From Lachnospiraceae bacterium (GTDB lineage Bacteria > Bacillota > Clostridia > Lachnospirales > Lachnospiraceae), in assembly GCA_016290595.1 (NCBI GenBank), contig JAEEUR010000005.1, positions 1-50,547 on the forward strand: a stretch of 50,547 nt of DNA, in the 5' to 3' direction. Each line of letters begins with the position of its first letter. The first letter of the stretch is position 1. The notes beneath the pieces are model-generated. The model saw only the letters and a list, made by a program, of their open reading frames with translations. It did not search any database and was not told the DNA's origin. This document shows positions 33,635 to 41,946 of this stretch, in pieces. The translations under genes were made by a program, and so were the position numbers.

Positions 33635-34098
33635 TATGGGTGGAAAGAATCGGTTTTTTGCTCTATACGGGCCTTTTGGCCCGATGCGACCGGCAGACGG
33701 GACGGATCCCTCTGCCGCTGATCCTGGCAGGCTGCTGCGGCGGCCTGATGCTGCGCGCCGCGGAGCTTATGAGCGGGACTCTTTCGTGGCGCGTCCTTCT
33801 TTCCGCGTACGCGGCCGGTGCGGCCTGGGGCGTTCTGCTCCTTCTGGCCGGCGCTTTGGCCCGGCAGGCGGTCGGGAAAGGAGATGGGCTGTGCTTCATC
33901 AGCTTTGCGTTCTGGAAGGACAACGCCTTTGTCTTTACGCTTCTGCTGCTTTCCGTCCTGCTGCTGGCGCTTTTCGGCGTTCTGCTCATGGTTTTCAGGA
34001 AAAAGAAAAGGGACCTGAGCCTGCCTCTGATGCCCTTCGTCTGGATCACCGCCTTCGGCCTGCTGACGGCGGAGGTCCTGCCGGAAGTTTTACGGTAG
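33631..34098 (+). CDS. A24-family prepilin peptidase (TadV-like)
   Basis: This membrane aspartyl protease cuts the leader of the pilin and pseudopilins. The 155-aa protein lacks the methylase half, as is normal for Tad systems. The two catalytic Asp contexts are present: CDRQTGRIP near residue 20 and GKGDG near 84. Hydrophobic helices fill the rest, ending LPLMPFVWITAFGLLTAEV. The GTG start overlaps the previous stop. The competing ORF 33624-34292 is a shadow here, except for its last part. Confidence 0.85.
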   Translation: MIWVERIGFLLYTGLLARCDRQTGRIPLPLILAGCCGGLMLRAAELMSGTLSWRVLLSAYAAGAAWGVLLLLAGALARQAVGKGDGLCFISFAFWKDNAFVFTLLLLSVLLLALFGVLLMVFRKKKRDLSLPLMPFVWITAFGLLTAEVLPEVLR

Positions 34099-34112
34099 AA
34101 GCCGCGCTGCTG

Positions 34113-34292
34113 ATGAGTACGATCCTGCTGCTGCTGGCCTTCCTGATCCGTCTGGCCATGCTCCGGCAGGGAGCGGTCGAGCAGGAAGCGCTGCGGCTTC
34201 TCCGCCTTCCGGACCGTTATGATTCCGGCCTGGGACCGGTGGATCTGATCCGGATCGGCGAGTTTATCCAGGAATGGATCCCCCCGAAATAA
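34113..34292 (+). CDS. Second TadE-like piece, start unclear
   Basis: In the -1 frame relative to the A24 gene the sequence encodes GSFTVEAALLMSTILLLL, a second TadE-type cleavage motif and helix, then about 50 residues to IQEWIPPK. No ATG, GTG or TTG lies close before GSFTVE. The first is the ATG at 34113, which would lose the motif and give 59 aa. A rare start codon, translational frameshifting from the A24 gene or a sequence error are all possible. The protein family is fairly clear, the start is not. Confidence 0.5.
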   Translation: MSTILLLLAFLIRLAMLRQGAVEQEALRLLRLPDRYDSGLGPVDLIRIGEFIQEWIPPK

Positions 34293-34309
34293 CAGAAAGG
34301 TTTAAAAAG

Positions 34310-34936
34310 ATGGAGATTGACAGTATTGAGTTTATCAGGGAACTGGACGGCAGCTACCTGCTGCTGACGGCGGGAGAGACGGAAAGCTTTGCGGAGCGGA
34401 TGCTGCTGGGCGGCCGCCCGCCGCATATCCTGCCGTTCCGGATCTGGCCGGAAAGCCCGCGCCGTTACTGTTTTGAGATCAGCGGACGGGAAAGCCTGGC
34501 GGCCGTCTGCCGTCTGCGGGCGCTGGAGGCCCGGGAGATCCGGGAACTGGTCCGCGCGGTTTTCTTAAGCTGCGGGGAACTGGAAAAATACCTGCTGAAG
34601 CCGGGGAACCTTATCCTGGAGCCGGGACTTATGTACCGCGGCCGGGACGGCTGGGCCTTCTGCTGTTATCCGGATCAGGAAGAGGACGTGATGGAGCAGC
34701 TGCAGCGCCTGTCGCGCTTCTTTCTGCGCAAATGCAATCACGAAGATCCCGCTGCGGCGTCTCTGGCCTATGACCTGTTCCAGCTCTGCCACGAAGAAAA
34801 CGTCAGTTTTGCACAGGTCATGGAACTGGTGGGGCCGGGCGAAGGAGCCGCGGAAGCCGGCGGGGCAAAAGGGAAAAAGCGCGGCCTTTTCGCGCGGACG
34901 CGCCGCAATCCGCCGGATCGGAAAAGTGAACGCTGA
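34310..34936 (+). CDS. DUF6382-type protein lacking an FHA domain
   Basis: This 208-aa protein starts MEIDSIEFIREL, with AGAAAGG upstream. It resembles the N-terminal DUF6382 domain (YLLLTAGE..., LEKYLLKPGNLILEPGLMYRG near 95, HEENVSFAQVMELV near 165). Family members usually continue into a forkhead-associated phosphopeptide-binding domain. Here the chain ends in a basic tail (KGKKRGLFARTRR). It may be a truncated or short form. It is the last gene of the pilus operon, and its function is unknown. Confidence 0.68.
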   Translation: MEIDSIEFIRELDGSYLLLTAGETESFAERMLLGGRPPHILPFRIWPESPRRYCFEISGRESLAAVCRLRALEAREIRELVRAVFLSCGELEKYLLKPGNLILEPGLMYRGRDGWAFCCYPDQEEDVMEQLQRLSRFFLRKCNHEDPAAASLAYDLFQLCHEENVSFAQVMELVGPGEGAAEAGGAKGKKRGLFARTRRNPPDRKSER

Positions 34937-34953
34937 AAAATAGCGCGTCCGCC

Positions 34954-34983
34954 TTGTTTTTCCTTCCGCCCTTATGATATAAT
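34954..34983 (+). promoter_or_regulatory. Promoter for the tsaC-like gene
   Basis: TTGTTT (34954-34959) and a perfect TATAAT (34978-34983) are 18 bases apart, close to the ATG at 34992, so the leader is very short or absent. Confidence 0.55.
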
Positions 34984-34991
34984 GCCTCATT

Positions 34992-36122
34992 ATGGAAACT
35001 ATTGTAAGGCAGCTGAACAGCGGAGAGGATGCTCAGATCTGTGAGCAGGCGGCGCATATCATACAGAGCGGAGGACTCGTGGCTTTTCCCACGGAGACCG
35101 TCTACGGACTGGGCGGGAACGGACTGGATCCCTCTGCCGCCAGAAAGATCTATGAAGCCAAGGGACGTCCGTCGGACAATCCCTTGATTCTGCACGTCGC
35201 GGATCTTTCGCAGATCCCGCCGCTGGTCAGGGAATTTCCCGAAAAGGCCCGCCGGCTGGCCGAGGCTCTGTGGCCCGGCCCGCTGACCGTGATCCTGCCG
35301 AAGAGCGACATGGTCCCGCCGGAGGTGACGGGCGGTCTTGATACGGTCGCCATCCGTTTTCCCTCGCATCCGGTCGCGCAGGCCTTTATCCGCGCGGCCG
35401 GGTGTCCGATCGCGGCCCCCAGCGCCAACCTGTCGGGCCGGCCCAGTCCGACCAACGCGCAGGACGTGCTGGAGGATCTGGACGGCCGGATCCCGCTGAT
35501 CCTGGACGGAGGAGAATCCCGGATAGGCCTGGAATCCACCATCGTCGATCTAAGCGGCGAGGTGCCGACCGTCCTGCGGCCCGGTTATTACGGCCTGCCG
35601 CAGCTGCGGGAGCTTCTGGGCACCGTAGCCGTCGATCCGGCCGTGCTGCGTTCCCTGGAGGAAAACGAACGGCCGAAGGCGCCGGGCATGAAGTACCGGC
35701 ACTACGCGCCGAAGGTGTCGCTCACGCTGGTGGAAGGCGAAGATGAAGTCCGGGCGGCCTACATCCGGAAACAGGCGAAAAAGGGAAAGAAAACGGCCGT
35801 GCTGCTCTGCCGGGAGACGCTGCCCTTATACGGCGGCGGGCGGGACCTGATCCTGCTTCCCCTGGGCAGCCGGAAGGATGACGCGGAAATCGCCCGCCGT
35901 CTGTTTGCGGTGCTGCGCAGCCTGGACCGGCTGGAACTCGACCGGGTCTATTCAGAAACTTTCGGGGAGGGCCCGCTGGGAGAAGCGATCATGAACCGGC
36001 TGCGGAAAGCGGCAGGCTTCCGGATCATCCGCCTTCCGCTGGAGGAAGAAGCGGAAGAAAGCAAAGCGCCGGAAACAGAGACCGGACCGGCCGCCGCTTA
36101 CGCAAAGGCTGCGGATAAATAA
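34992..36122 (+). CDS. L-threonylcarbamoyladenylate synthase (Sua5/TsaC)
   Basis: This enzyme makes threonylcarbamoyl-AMP from Thr, bicarbonate and ATP for the t6A37 modification of tRNA. The 376-aa protein is the longer Sua5 form. The YrdC domain carries GGLVAFPTETVYGLGGNG near residue 27 and KGRPSDNPLILHV near 57; PSANLSGRPSPT and GLESTIVDLSG follow. After a linker with KAPGMKYRHYAPK near 230 comes the C-terminal Sua5 domain. It is followed within eight bases by the dCMP deaminase gene. Confidence 0.94.
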   Translation: METIVRQLNSGEDAQICEQAAHIIQSGGLVAFPTETVYGLGGNGLDPSAARKIYEAKGRPSDNPLILHVADLSQIPPLVREFPEKARRLAEALWPGPLTVILPKSDMVPPEVTGGLDTVAIRFPSHPVAQAFIRAAGCPIAAPSANLSGRPSPTNAQDVLEDLDGRIPLILDGGESRIGLESTIVDLSGEVPTVLRPGYYGLPQLRELLGTVAVDPAVLRSLEENERPKAPGMKYRHYAPKVSLTLVEGEDEVRAAYIRKQAKKGKKTAVLLCRETLPLYGGGRDLILLPLGSRKDDAEIARRLFAVLRSLDRLELDRVYSETFGEGPLGEAIMNRLRKAAGFRIIRLPLEEEAEESKAPETETGPAAAYAKAADK

Positions 36123-36129
36123 GGAGAGT

Positions 36130-36615
36130 ATGATGAACAAGAGAGAAGACTATATCAGCTGGGACGAGTATTTCATGGGTGTCGCCATGCTCAGCGCAGC
36201 CCGTTCCAAGGATCCGAATACGCAGGTCGGAGCCTGCATCGTCAGCCAGGACAACAAGATCCTTTCCATGGGCTATAACGGCTTTCCGATCGGCTGCTCG
36301 GACGACGAATTCCCCTGGAACCGGGACGGCGAGCCTTACGACAACAAGTACTTTTATACGACGCACAGCGAACTGAACGCAATCCTGAACTACCGCGGCG
36401 GCAGTCTGGAGGGCAGCAAACTTTACGTGACGCTGTTCCCCTGCAACGAATGCGCGAAGGCGGTGATCCAGAGCGGCATCCGGACGGTCATCTATGCGGA
36501 CGACAAATATGCGGACACGCCCGGCGTCAGGGCTTCCAAGCGGATGCTGAACGCGGCGGGCGTTGAAATGATCCCCTATACCCACAGCGGCCGGGTCGTA
36601 GAGCTGCATCTGTAA
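36130..36615 (+). CDS. Deoxycytidylate (dCMP) deaminase
   Basis: This 161-aa zinc deaminase converts dCMP to dUMP for dTTP synthesis. The zinc and catalytic motifs are THSELNA near residue 78 (His and Glu) and PCNECAK near 101. SKDPNTQVGACIV near 26 and GYNGFPIG are typical of the ComEB/dCMP deaminase group. The start has AAGGAG upstream, with a second in-frame ATG immediately after. The next gene begins five bases after its stop. Confidence 0.93.
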   Translation: MMNKREDYISWDEYFMGVAMLSAARSKDPNTQVGACIVSQDNKILSMGYNGFPIGCSDDEFPWNRDGEPYDNKYFYTTHSELNAILNYRGGSLEGSKLYVTLFPCNECAKAVIQSGIRTVIYADDKYADTPGVRASKRMLNAAGVEMIPYTHSGRVVELHL

Positions 36616-36619
36616 AACG

Positions 36620-39034
36620 GTGAAGAAGATTCGTTGGAAAGCACTGATCCTGTCCCTGATCTTCGTCCTGACCTGCGCTGCAGGCATGCTGGGCGGAGCG
36701 GAAGCCGGACAGACGGAAAAAACGGGAGGCCTCGTATCGGCGGCCTCTCTTCCCGTGATGTGTTTTTCCTGCGGAGATGTCCTGATCGACCCGCTCTACG
36801 GTTATACGGGCGGGGAGAGCGTCGGGGCGGACCATCAGACGGTTTTTCCCTTCCCGGACGGCAGCCTGGAAATGACGGCCTATCTGCTGGACGGCAGGGA
36901 ACGGATCCGGTCCCTCAGCTATGAGCTCAGAAGCGAAGACGGCAGCCGTCTCGTGGCCCGCGGCGAGGTCACGTCCTTTAACGGGGAGACGGGCCGTCAG
37001 AGCTTTACCCTGCGCTTCGAGGATATTCTGGATCCGGACGTTTACTACCATCTGCGCTTTGCCGTTTCCGTCGGGCAGGAGACCGCCAATTACTACGTCC
37101 GCGTGATCAAGCTCTCGGATCCGGCGCCTTTCGAAGCGCTGCTGAGCTACGGACAGGCGATGCATGCGGACCTGTTCGCCCGGGATACGGCCCGGAAATA
37201 TGCGCCACAGCTGGAGACCGACACGCAGACCGACAAGGAGACGCTGGCCGAGGTGACGATCCACGGCAATTTCGACCAGCTTTCCTGGGGCAGTTCGGGG
37301 GCTGAGCAGATCTCGGAAACCTGGCTGACGATCGAAGGGATCCAGGCCAATTATGCCTATCTTTCTTTCGCATATCTGGTGAAGGCGCCTTTTTCCGAGA
37401 CCCAGGACGTTAGGCTCAGGGTCACGGAGGATCTGACGCTCCAGTACAGCGAAACAACGATCTACGTGCTGAATTACGACCGGCATACGGAGCAGCTCTG
37501 GGACTTCTCCGGGGCGATAGCCACCTCGCAGGGCTTTCTTCTCGGCATGCAGGGGGACGGCCTCCAGCGGCTGAGCAGCAAAAACGAAAAATACACCGCT
37601 TTCACGGTCGCCGGCGAGCTGTACTGCTATGACGCGGACCAGCAGAAGCTTTCCCAGGTCTTTTCCTTCCGCAGCGTAGGGGAGCACGAGCTGCGCACCC
37701 TGCAGCGGGACTATGAGCTGAAGATCCTGGAAGTGGACGATAAAGGCCGCGTGGAATTCGTCGTCAGCGGCTATATGAACGGCGGTTCCCGGGAAGGCAA
37801 CTGCGGCATGTCCTACTGCAGCTACGACGCCGCCGAAAACAGCGTGCAGGAGCATATCTCCATTTCTTCGCGGCAGAGCGCGGAAGCCCTGAACCGCGAA
37901 CTGGACAGGCTGATGGCCAAGGGAAACGATCACTTCCTGTATTTTGCCTTCGACGGGGAAGTGCTGGTCATGGATATCAGTACCGGCGAAACGGCTGTGC
38001 TGGTTTCCTCCGCGGAATATCCGGGGCTGGTCATCAACGACGCGGGGACCGTGTTTGCCTGGGGCAGCGGCAGCGATCCCGACCTGCCGTCGGCTCTCCG
38101 GGTCGTCGATCTGAACACGGGGCGGAACGAAACGGTCAGCGCCAGGGCGGAGGAGTTCATCCGGCCGCTGGGCTATATCCGCGAGGATCTGATCCTGGGC
38201 TACGGTCTGCGGGGCAAAAACGCACTGTCCGACGGCCTGAACACCCTGTATCCCTACGTCAGCTTCACGATCCTGGATGCGGATCTGAATCCGCTCCACG
38301 GCTACGCTTTTGAAAACGTCTTTATCGACCACATCGAGATCAGCACCGAAAAGGTGACGATCCACCGCTTCGGCCTGGATCCCGGGACCGGAGAGTATAT
38401 CTATCTGGATCCGGACGTGATGCTGCGCAACGACGGAGAACCGGCGGAGGCCCTGGATTTCACGGATTATTATCATGACGATCTGAAGAAGCTGGCGATC
38501 CTTTCCTACGCGCATCTGCCGAATTCCCTGAGGATCGAGCGGAACGTCGTGAAGACCTTTATTCCCGGCCGCTCCGTCACCCTGCCCAGCGCCGAAGAAA
38601 AGACCTACGGCAAGCAGTATTTTGCCTACGGACGCGGGAAACTGAAAGGCGTCTGCCGCCAGGTCGGGGAGGCCATCGTACTGGCCGGGCCGGATTACGG
38701 CTTCGTGCTGGATGAGACGGGCCGCCTGGTCTGGTGCTGGAGCTCTCGCGGGGAGGTGATCGGCCTGACGCCCAGCCCGTATCCCTTAAAAGATGCAGAG
38801 AAGGGCGGACAGATCAGCGGCGCCAGCTTCCGGCAGCTTCTGTACTATCTGAACGAGGGGATCCCCGTTTACTGGGTCTGCCCGGATCAGGAACCGCGGT
38901 GGCTGATCGGCTATAACTGGAACGACGTAACGCTGTTCAATCCGCAGGACGGAAGCTCCTACGAGCTTCCGATCGACGACCTGAACGCGCTGATCCGCCG
39001 CGAGAACAATTATCTCTGGTATTATAAAGATTAG
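36620..39034 (+). CDS. Large secreted protein, function unknown
   Basis: This 804-aa protein starts with a GTG and a basic, hydrophobic signal peptide (KALILSLIFVLTCAAGMLGG). No clean lipobox is visible. The long middle contains many beta-strand-like stretches (YVLNYDRHTEQLWDFSG, VAGELYCYDADQQKLSQVF), suggesting a beta-propeller-type fold. The last 70 residues (EGIPVYWVCPDQEPRWLIGYN...) resemble the end of a C39-like papain-fold domain but lack the catalytic His and Cys. The RBS is weak. It follows the dCMP deaminase gene and may be read through from it. Not recognised as a named family. Confidence 0.7.
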   Translation: MKKIRWKALILSLIFVLTCAAGMLGGAEAGQTEKTGGLVSAASLPVMCFSCGDVLIDPLYGYTGGESVGADHQTVFPFPDGSLEMTAYLLDGRERIRSLSYELRSEDGSRLVARGEVTSFNGETGRQSFTLRFEDILDPDVYYHLRFAVSVGQETANYYVRVIKLSDPAPFEALLSYGQAMHADLFARDTARKYAPQLETDTQTDKETLAEVTIHGNFDQLSWGSSGAEQISETWLTIEGIQANYAYLSFAYLVKAPFSETQDVRLRVTEDLTLQYSETTIYVLNYDRHTEQLWDFSGAIATSQGFLLGMQGDGLQRLSSKNEKYTAFTVAGELYCYDADQQKLSQVFSFRSVGEHELRTLQRDYELKILEVDDKGRVEFVVSGYMNGGSREGNCGMSYCSYDAAENSVQEHISISSRQSAEALNRELDRLMAKGNDHFLYFAFDGEVLVMDISTGETAVLVSSAEYPGLVINDAGTVFAWGSGSDPDLPSALRVVDLNTGRNETVSARAEEFIRPLGYIREDLILGYGLRGKNALSDGLNTLYPYVSFTILDADLNPLHGYAFENVFIDHIEISTEKVTIHRFGLDPGTGEYIYLDPDVMLRNDGEPAEALDFTDYYHDDLKKLAILSYAHLPNSLRIERNVVKTFIPGRSVTLPSAEEKTYGKQYFAYGRGKLKGVCRQVGEAIVLAGPDYGFVLDETGRLVWCWSSRGEVIGLTPSPYPLKDAEKGGQISGASFRQLLYYLNEGIPVYWVCPDQEPRWLIGYNWNDVTLFNPQDGSSYELPIDDLNALIRRENNYLWYYKD

Positions 39035-39037
39035 TCC

Positions 39038-39067
39038 TTGACGAATTGACAGAAATCTGTTTATAAT
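39038..39067 (+). promoter_or_regulatory. Promoter of the SRP RNA gene
   Basis: TTGACG (39038-39043) and a perfect TATAAT (39062-39067) are 18 bases apart, just before the RNA. Confidence 0.75.
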
Positions 39068-39075
39068 AGGAGCCT

Positions 39076-39322
39076 AAACCGATTTTTCTTTCCGCGCAGC
39101 CGGGGCAGTAGCGCGCCTTGTACCTGCAGCTGGCAGGGGTGATATGCTCTGTGAGGGCCGGGTGGAGACGAACCGGTATAAGGTCTTCGGTCTTACGCAA
39201 CAGGAATTGTGAACCGTGTCAGGTCGGGAACGAAGCAGCACTAAGCAACCCTCCTGTGTGCCGTAAGCGAGCCGGGGATCTCGGTCGTTTTCATCTGTGT
39301 TCGATGGGGCATGCGCGGATTT
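39076..39322 (+). ncRNA. ffs: Signal recognition particle RNA, large bacterial type
   Basis: This is the RNA of the signal recognition particle, which targets membrane and secreted proteins with Ffh. The conserved domain IV is visible at about 39217-39244 (GTCAGGTCGGGAACGAAGCA). The Alu-type 5' domain, with GGGGCAGTAGCGCGCCTTG then TACCTGCA, indicates the long Bacillus/Clostridium form. The ends TCCGCGCA (39091) and TGCGCGGA (39312) pair, and a T-run follows as terminator. The exact 5' end is an estimate. Position before dnaX-ybaB-recR is the classic order. Confidence 0.92.
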
Positions 39323-39397
39323 TTTATTGCCTTTTTCCGGCAGCTATGTTATTATTACCCCAAAGGTTTTTTATTGACCTTTTCAGAAGGGAAGCAG

Positions 39398-40993
39398 ATG
39401 GCTTACGTAGCATTGTACCGCAAATGGCGTCCCTCGTCTTTTGATGAAGTCAAAGGACAGGAGGCGGTCGTCACCACTCTAAAAAACCAGATCAGAAGCG
39501 GCCGGATCGGGCACGCTTATCTGTTCTGCGGCTCGCGCGGTACCGGCAAGACCTCTGTCGCCAAGATCCTGGCCAAAACGGTCAACTGCGAAAATCCCGC
39601 GGACGGCTGCGCCTGCGGAAAATGCGCCAGCTGCCGCAGCATCGAGGACGGCTCGTCCACCAACGTGATCGAGATCGACGCGGCTTCCAACAACGGCGTG
39701 GACAACGTCCGGGAGATCCGGGAGGAAGTCGCCTACCGTCCGGCGGAGGGAAAATACCGGGTCTATATCATCGACGAAGTCCATATGCTTTCCGCCGGCG
39801 CCTTCAACGCGCTCTTAAAAACGCTGGAGGAACCGCCGGAATACGTGATCTTTATCCTGGCGACGACCGAGCCGCACCGGATCCCGGCCACCATCCTGTC
39901 GCGCTGCCAGCGCTACGATTTCCACCGGATCACGCCGGACGACATGGTAAAGCGTCTCAAGGAGCTGATGGCGGGCGAAGGGATCGAAGCAGAAGACAAG
40001 GCCTTAAAGTATATTGCGCGGAAGGCCGACGGCGCCATGCGCGATGCGATCAGCCTCTTTGACCAGAGCGTTTCCGCCCTGAACGACAGGAAGCTGAGCT
40101 ACGAAGACGCCTTAAAGGCGCTGGGCACCGTGGACAGCGAGATCTTAAGCCGCTATCTGCAGGCCATCCTGCTGGACGATACCACAGGAGCCCTCGCCGT
40201 GATCGAGCAGGTCCGGGCCGAAGGCCGCGAACTGGGACAGTTCGTGCAGGACTTTATCTGGTATCTCCGCAATCTGCTGCTGCTTATGACGGCGGATGCG
40301 CCGGCGGACCTGCTGGAGATGTCCGAAGAGGACTGGATGCGTCTCTCCTCGGAAAGCAAGATGACAAAACCGGAGGAACTGATGGTCTTCATCCGTCTGT
40401 TTTCCTCTTTGTACAACGATATGCGGGGCGCCGCCGACAAGCGCGTGCTGCTGGAGGTGGCGACCATCCGTGCCACAAGGCCGTCGGCGGAAAAGACGGA
40501 CGAAGCCCTGATGGCCCGGCTGACGAGGCTGGAAAGAAAGCTGGAACAGCTGGAGAAGGAAGGCCCCGTCCGGAAAGCGGCCGAAGGGCCGTCGGCGCCG
40601 CCGGCTGCGGCGGGCGGGGAAGAAAAGAAAGCCGCGCCCGCCGCGGTCAGCGTGAGTCCCGCGCAGTGGGAGGATCTGAAGCTGATCCGGGACAACTGGG
40701 ACGGCCTGCGGCGCTCGCTGGACCATCAGGCGGCGCAGCTCCTGAAAAACGCCCGGGCGGAGCCGAAGGACGGCGGCGTGCTGGGACTGGTGTTCCCGGA
40801 TAACTTTACCGCCAATATGGCCAGACGCTTCGGGGTCCTGGAGCAGCTGAGCAGAAAGATAGCGGAACAGTACCGCAGAACGATACGCTTCGACGTACGG
40901 ACGAAGGGATTGAAAGAAAGCGAACCGGTCTTCGCGGTCAGCGAAGAGGATCTGTCGCAGTTTCATATGAAGATCGAAACGGAGGATGAGTAA
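39398..40993 (+). CDS. dnaX: DNA polymerase III gamma/tau subunit
   Basis: This is the clamp-loader ATPase, 531 aa. Walker A is GSRGTGKTS near residue 45, the zinc module CENPADGCACGKCASC is near 64, Walker B is VYIIDEVHML near 117 and KTLEEPPEYVIFILATTEPHRIPATILSRCQRY follows. Domain III and a tau-type tail complete it. The track start is 29 codons early; ATG 39398 gives the standard MAYVALYRKWRP, with GAAGGGA upstream. No A-rich slippery heptamer was seen, so only tau is expected. It shares one base with ybaB. Confidence 0.96.
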   Translation: MAYVALYRKWRPSSFDEVKGQEAVVTTLKNQIRSGRIGHAYLFCGSRGTGKTSVAKILAKTVNCENPADGCACGKCASCRSIEDGSSTNVIEIDAASNNGVDNVREIREEVAYRPAEGKYRVYIIDEVHMLSAGAFNALLKTLEEPPEYVIFILATTEPHRIPATILSRCQRYDFHRITPDDMVKRLKELMAGEGIEAEDKALKYIARKADGAMRDAISLFDQSVSALNDRKLSYEDALKALGTVDSEILSRYLQAILLDDTTGALAVIEQVRAEGRELGQFVQDFIWYLRNLLLLMTADAPADLLEMSEEDWMRLSSESKMTKPEELMVFIRLFSSLYNDMRGAADKRVLLEVATIRATRPSAEKTDEALMARLTRLERKLEQLEKEGPVRKAAEGPSAPPAAAGGEEKKAAPAAVSVSPAQWEDLKLIRDNWDGLRRSLDHQAAQLLKNARAEPKDGGVLGLVFPDNFTANMARRFGVLEQLSRKIAEQYRRTIRFDVRTKGLKESEPVFAVSEEDLSQFHMKIETEDE

Positions 40994-41334
40994 TGGCAAA
41001 ACACGGCGGATACATGGGAGGCATGCCCTCCAATATGGGAAATCTGATGAAGCAGGCCCAGCGCATGCAGCGCCAGATGGAAGAGAAAAGCCAGGAACTG
41101 GAAGCGAAGGAATATACGGTCAGTACCGGCGGCGGGGCCGTCGAACTGGTGATGAACGGAAAGCTGGAGCTGTCTTCCCTGCATATCAAGCCGGAAGTCG
41201 TTGATCCGGATGACGTGGAGATGCTGGAGGACCTGGTGCTGGCCGCGGTGAATGAAGCCATCCGTCAGGTGCAGAGCGACAAGCAGTCCGTGATGGGCGG
41301 GCTGACCGGCGGTCTGGGAGGCTTTGGTCTGTAA
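40993..41334 (+). CDS. YbaB/EbfC nucleoid-associated protein
   Basis: This small DNA-binding protein, 113 aa, forms dimers that coat DNA. It shows MKQAQRMQRQMEEKSQELEAKEYTVSTGGGAVELVMNG, the helical then beta pattern of the family, and the terminal Gly-rich GGLTGGLGGFGL. It is joined to dnaX and recR by one-base overlaps, as in most Firmicutes. Confidence 0.94.
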   Translation: MAKHGGYMGGMPSNMGNLMKQAQRMQRQMEEKSQELEAKEYTVSTGGGAVELVMNGKLELSSLHIKPEVVDPDDVEMLEDLVLAAVNEAIRQVQSDKQSVMGGLTGGLGGFGL

Positions 41335-41933
41335 TGGAGTACTACAGCCGTCAGATGCAGACGCTGATGGAGGAGCTGGGCAAGCTTCCCGGGATCGGTC
41401 AGAAAACGGCGGGCCGTCTGGCGTATCACCTGATGAATCAGCCGGAGGCAGCCGTGGAATCGCTGGCCAGAGCCCTGACGGAAGCCCGGAAGAACGTCCG
41501 CTTCTGCCGTTCCTGCTGTACGCTGACCGATCAGGAGGTCTGCCCGATCTGCGCCAGCCAGAAGCGGGACCACAGCCAGATCATGGTGGTGGAAAATCCC
41601 CGGGATCTGGCCGCCTACGAGAGAACCGGCAAGTACAACGGCGTGTATCACGTCCTGCACGGAGTGATCTCGCCGGCGCTGGGGATCGGACCTTCGGATA
41701 TCCGTCTGAAGGAGCTGATGCAGCGCCTGCAGTCGGACGAGGTGAAAGAGGTCATCATCGCCACCGGCTCCACGCTGGAGGGGGAGACCACCGCCATGTA
41801 TATCTATCAGCTGATCAGACCGACAGGGATCCTGACCAGCCGGATCGCCAGCGGCGTTCCGGTGGGAGGGGATCTGGAATATATAGACGAAATAACGCTG
41901 TATCGTGCGCTGGAAGGGCGCAGAGCATTGTAA
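41334..41933 (+). CDS. recR: Recombination mediator protein RecR
   Basis: This 199-aa protein acts with RecF and RecO in loading RecA at gaps. It has LPGIGQKTAGRLAYHLM (helix-hairpin-helix, near residue 17), the zinc motif CRSCCTLTDQEVCPIC near 57, a Toprim domain from MVVENPRDLAAYERTG, and IATGSTLEGETTAMYI. All family landmarks are intact. Its ATG shares a base with the ybaB stop. Confidence 0.96.
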   Translation: MEYYSRQMQTLMEELGKLPGIGQKTAGRLAYHLMNQPEAAVESLARALTEARKNVRFCRSCCTLTDQEVCPICASQKRDHSQIMVVENPRDLAAYERTGKYNGVYHVLHGVISPALGIGPSDIRLKELMQRLQSDEVKEVIIATGSTLEGETTAMYIYQLIRPTGILTSRIASGVPVGGDLEYIDEITLYRALEGRRAL

Positions 41934-41946
41934 CGCGGGGGGAAAT

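Noticed and set aside
36527-38515. 662-aa minus-strand ORF
   Set aside because: It is antisense to the secreted protein gene, which has a signal peptide and sensible composition; the minus frame does not.
39398-40993. Programmed frameshift in dnaX producing gamma
   Set aside because: No A-rich slippery heptamer of the known type was seen; the long tau form reads through cleanly.
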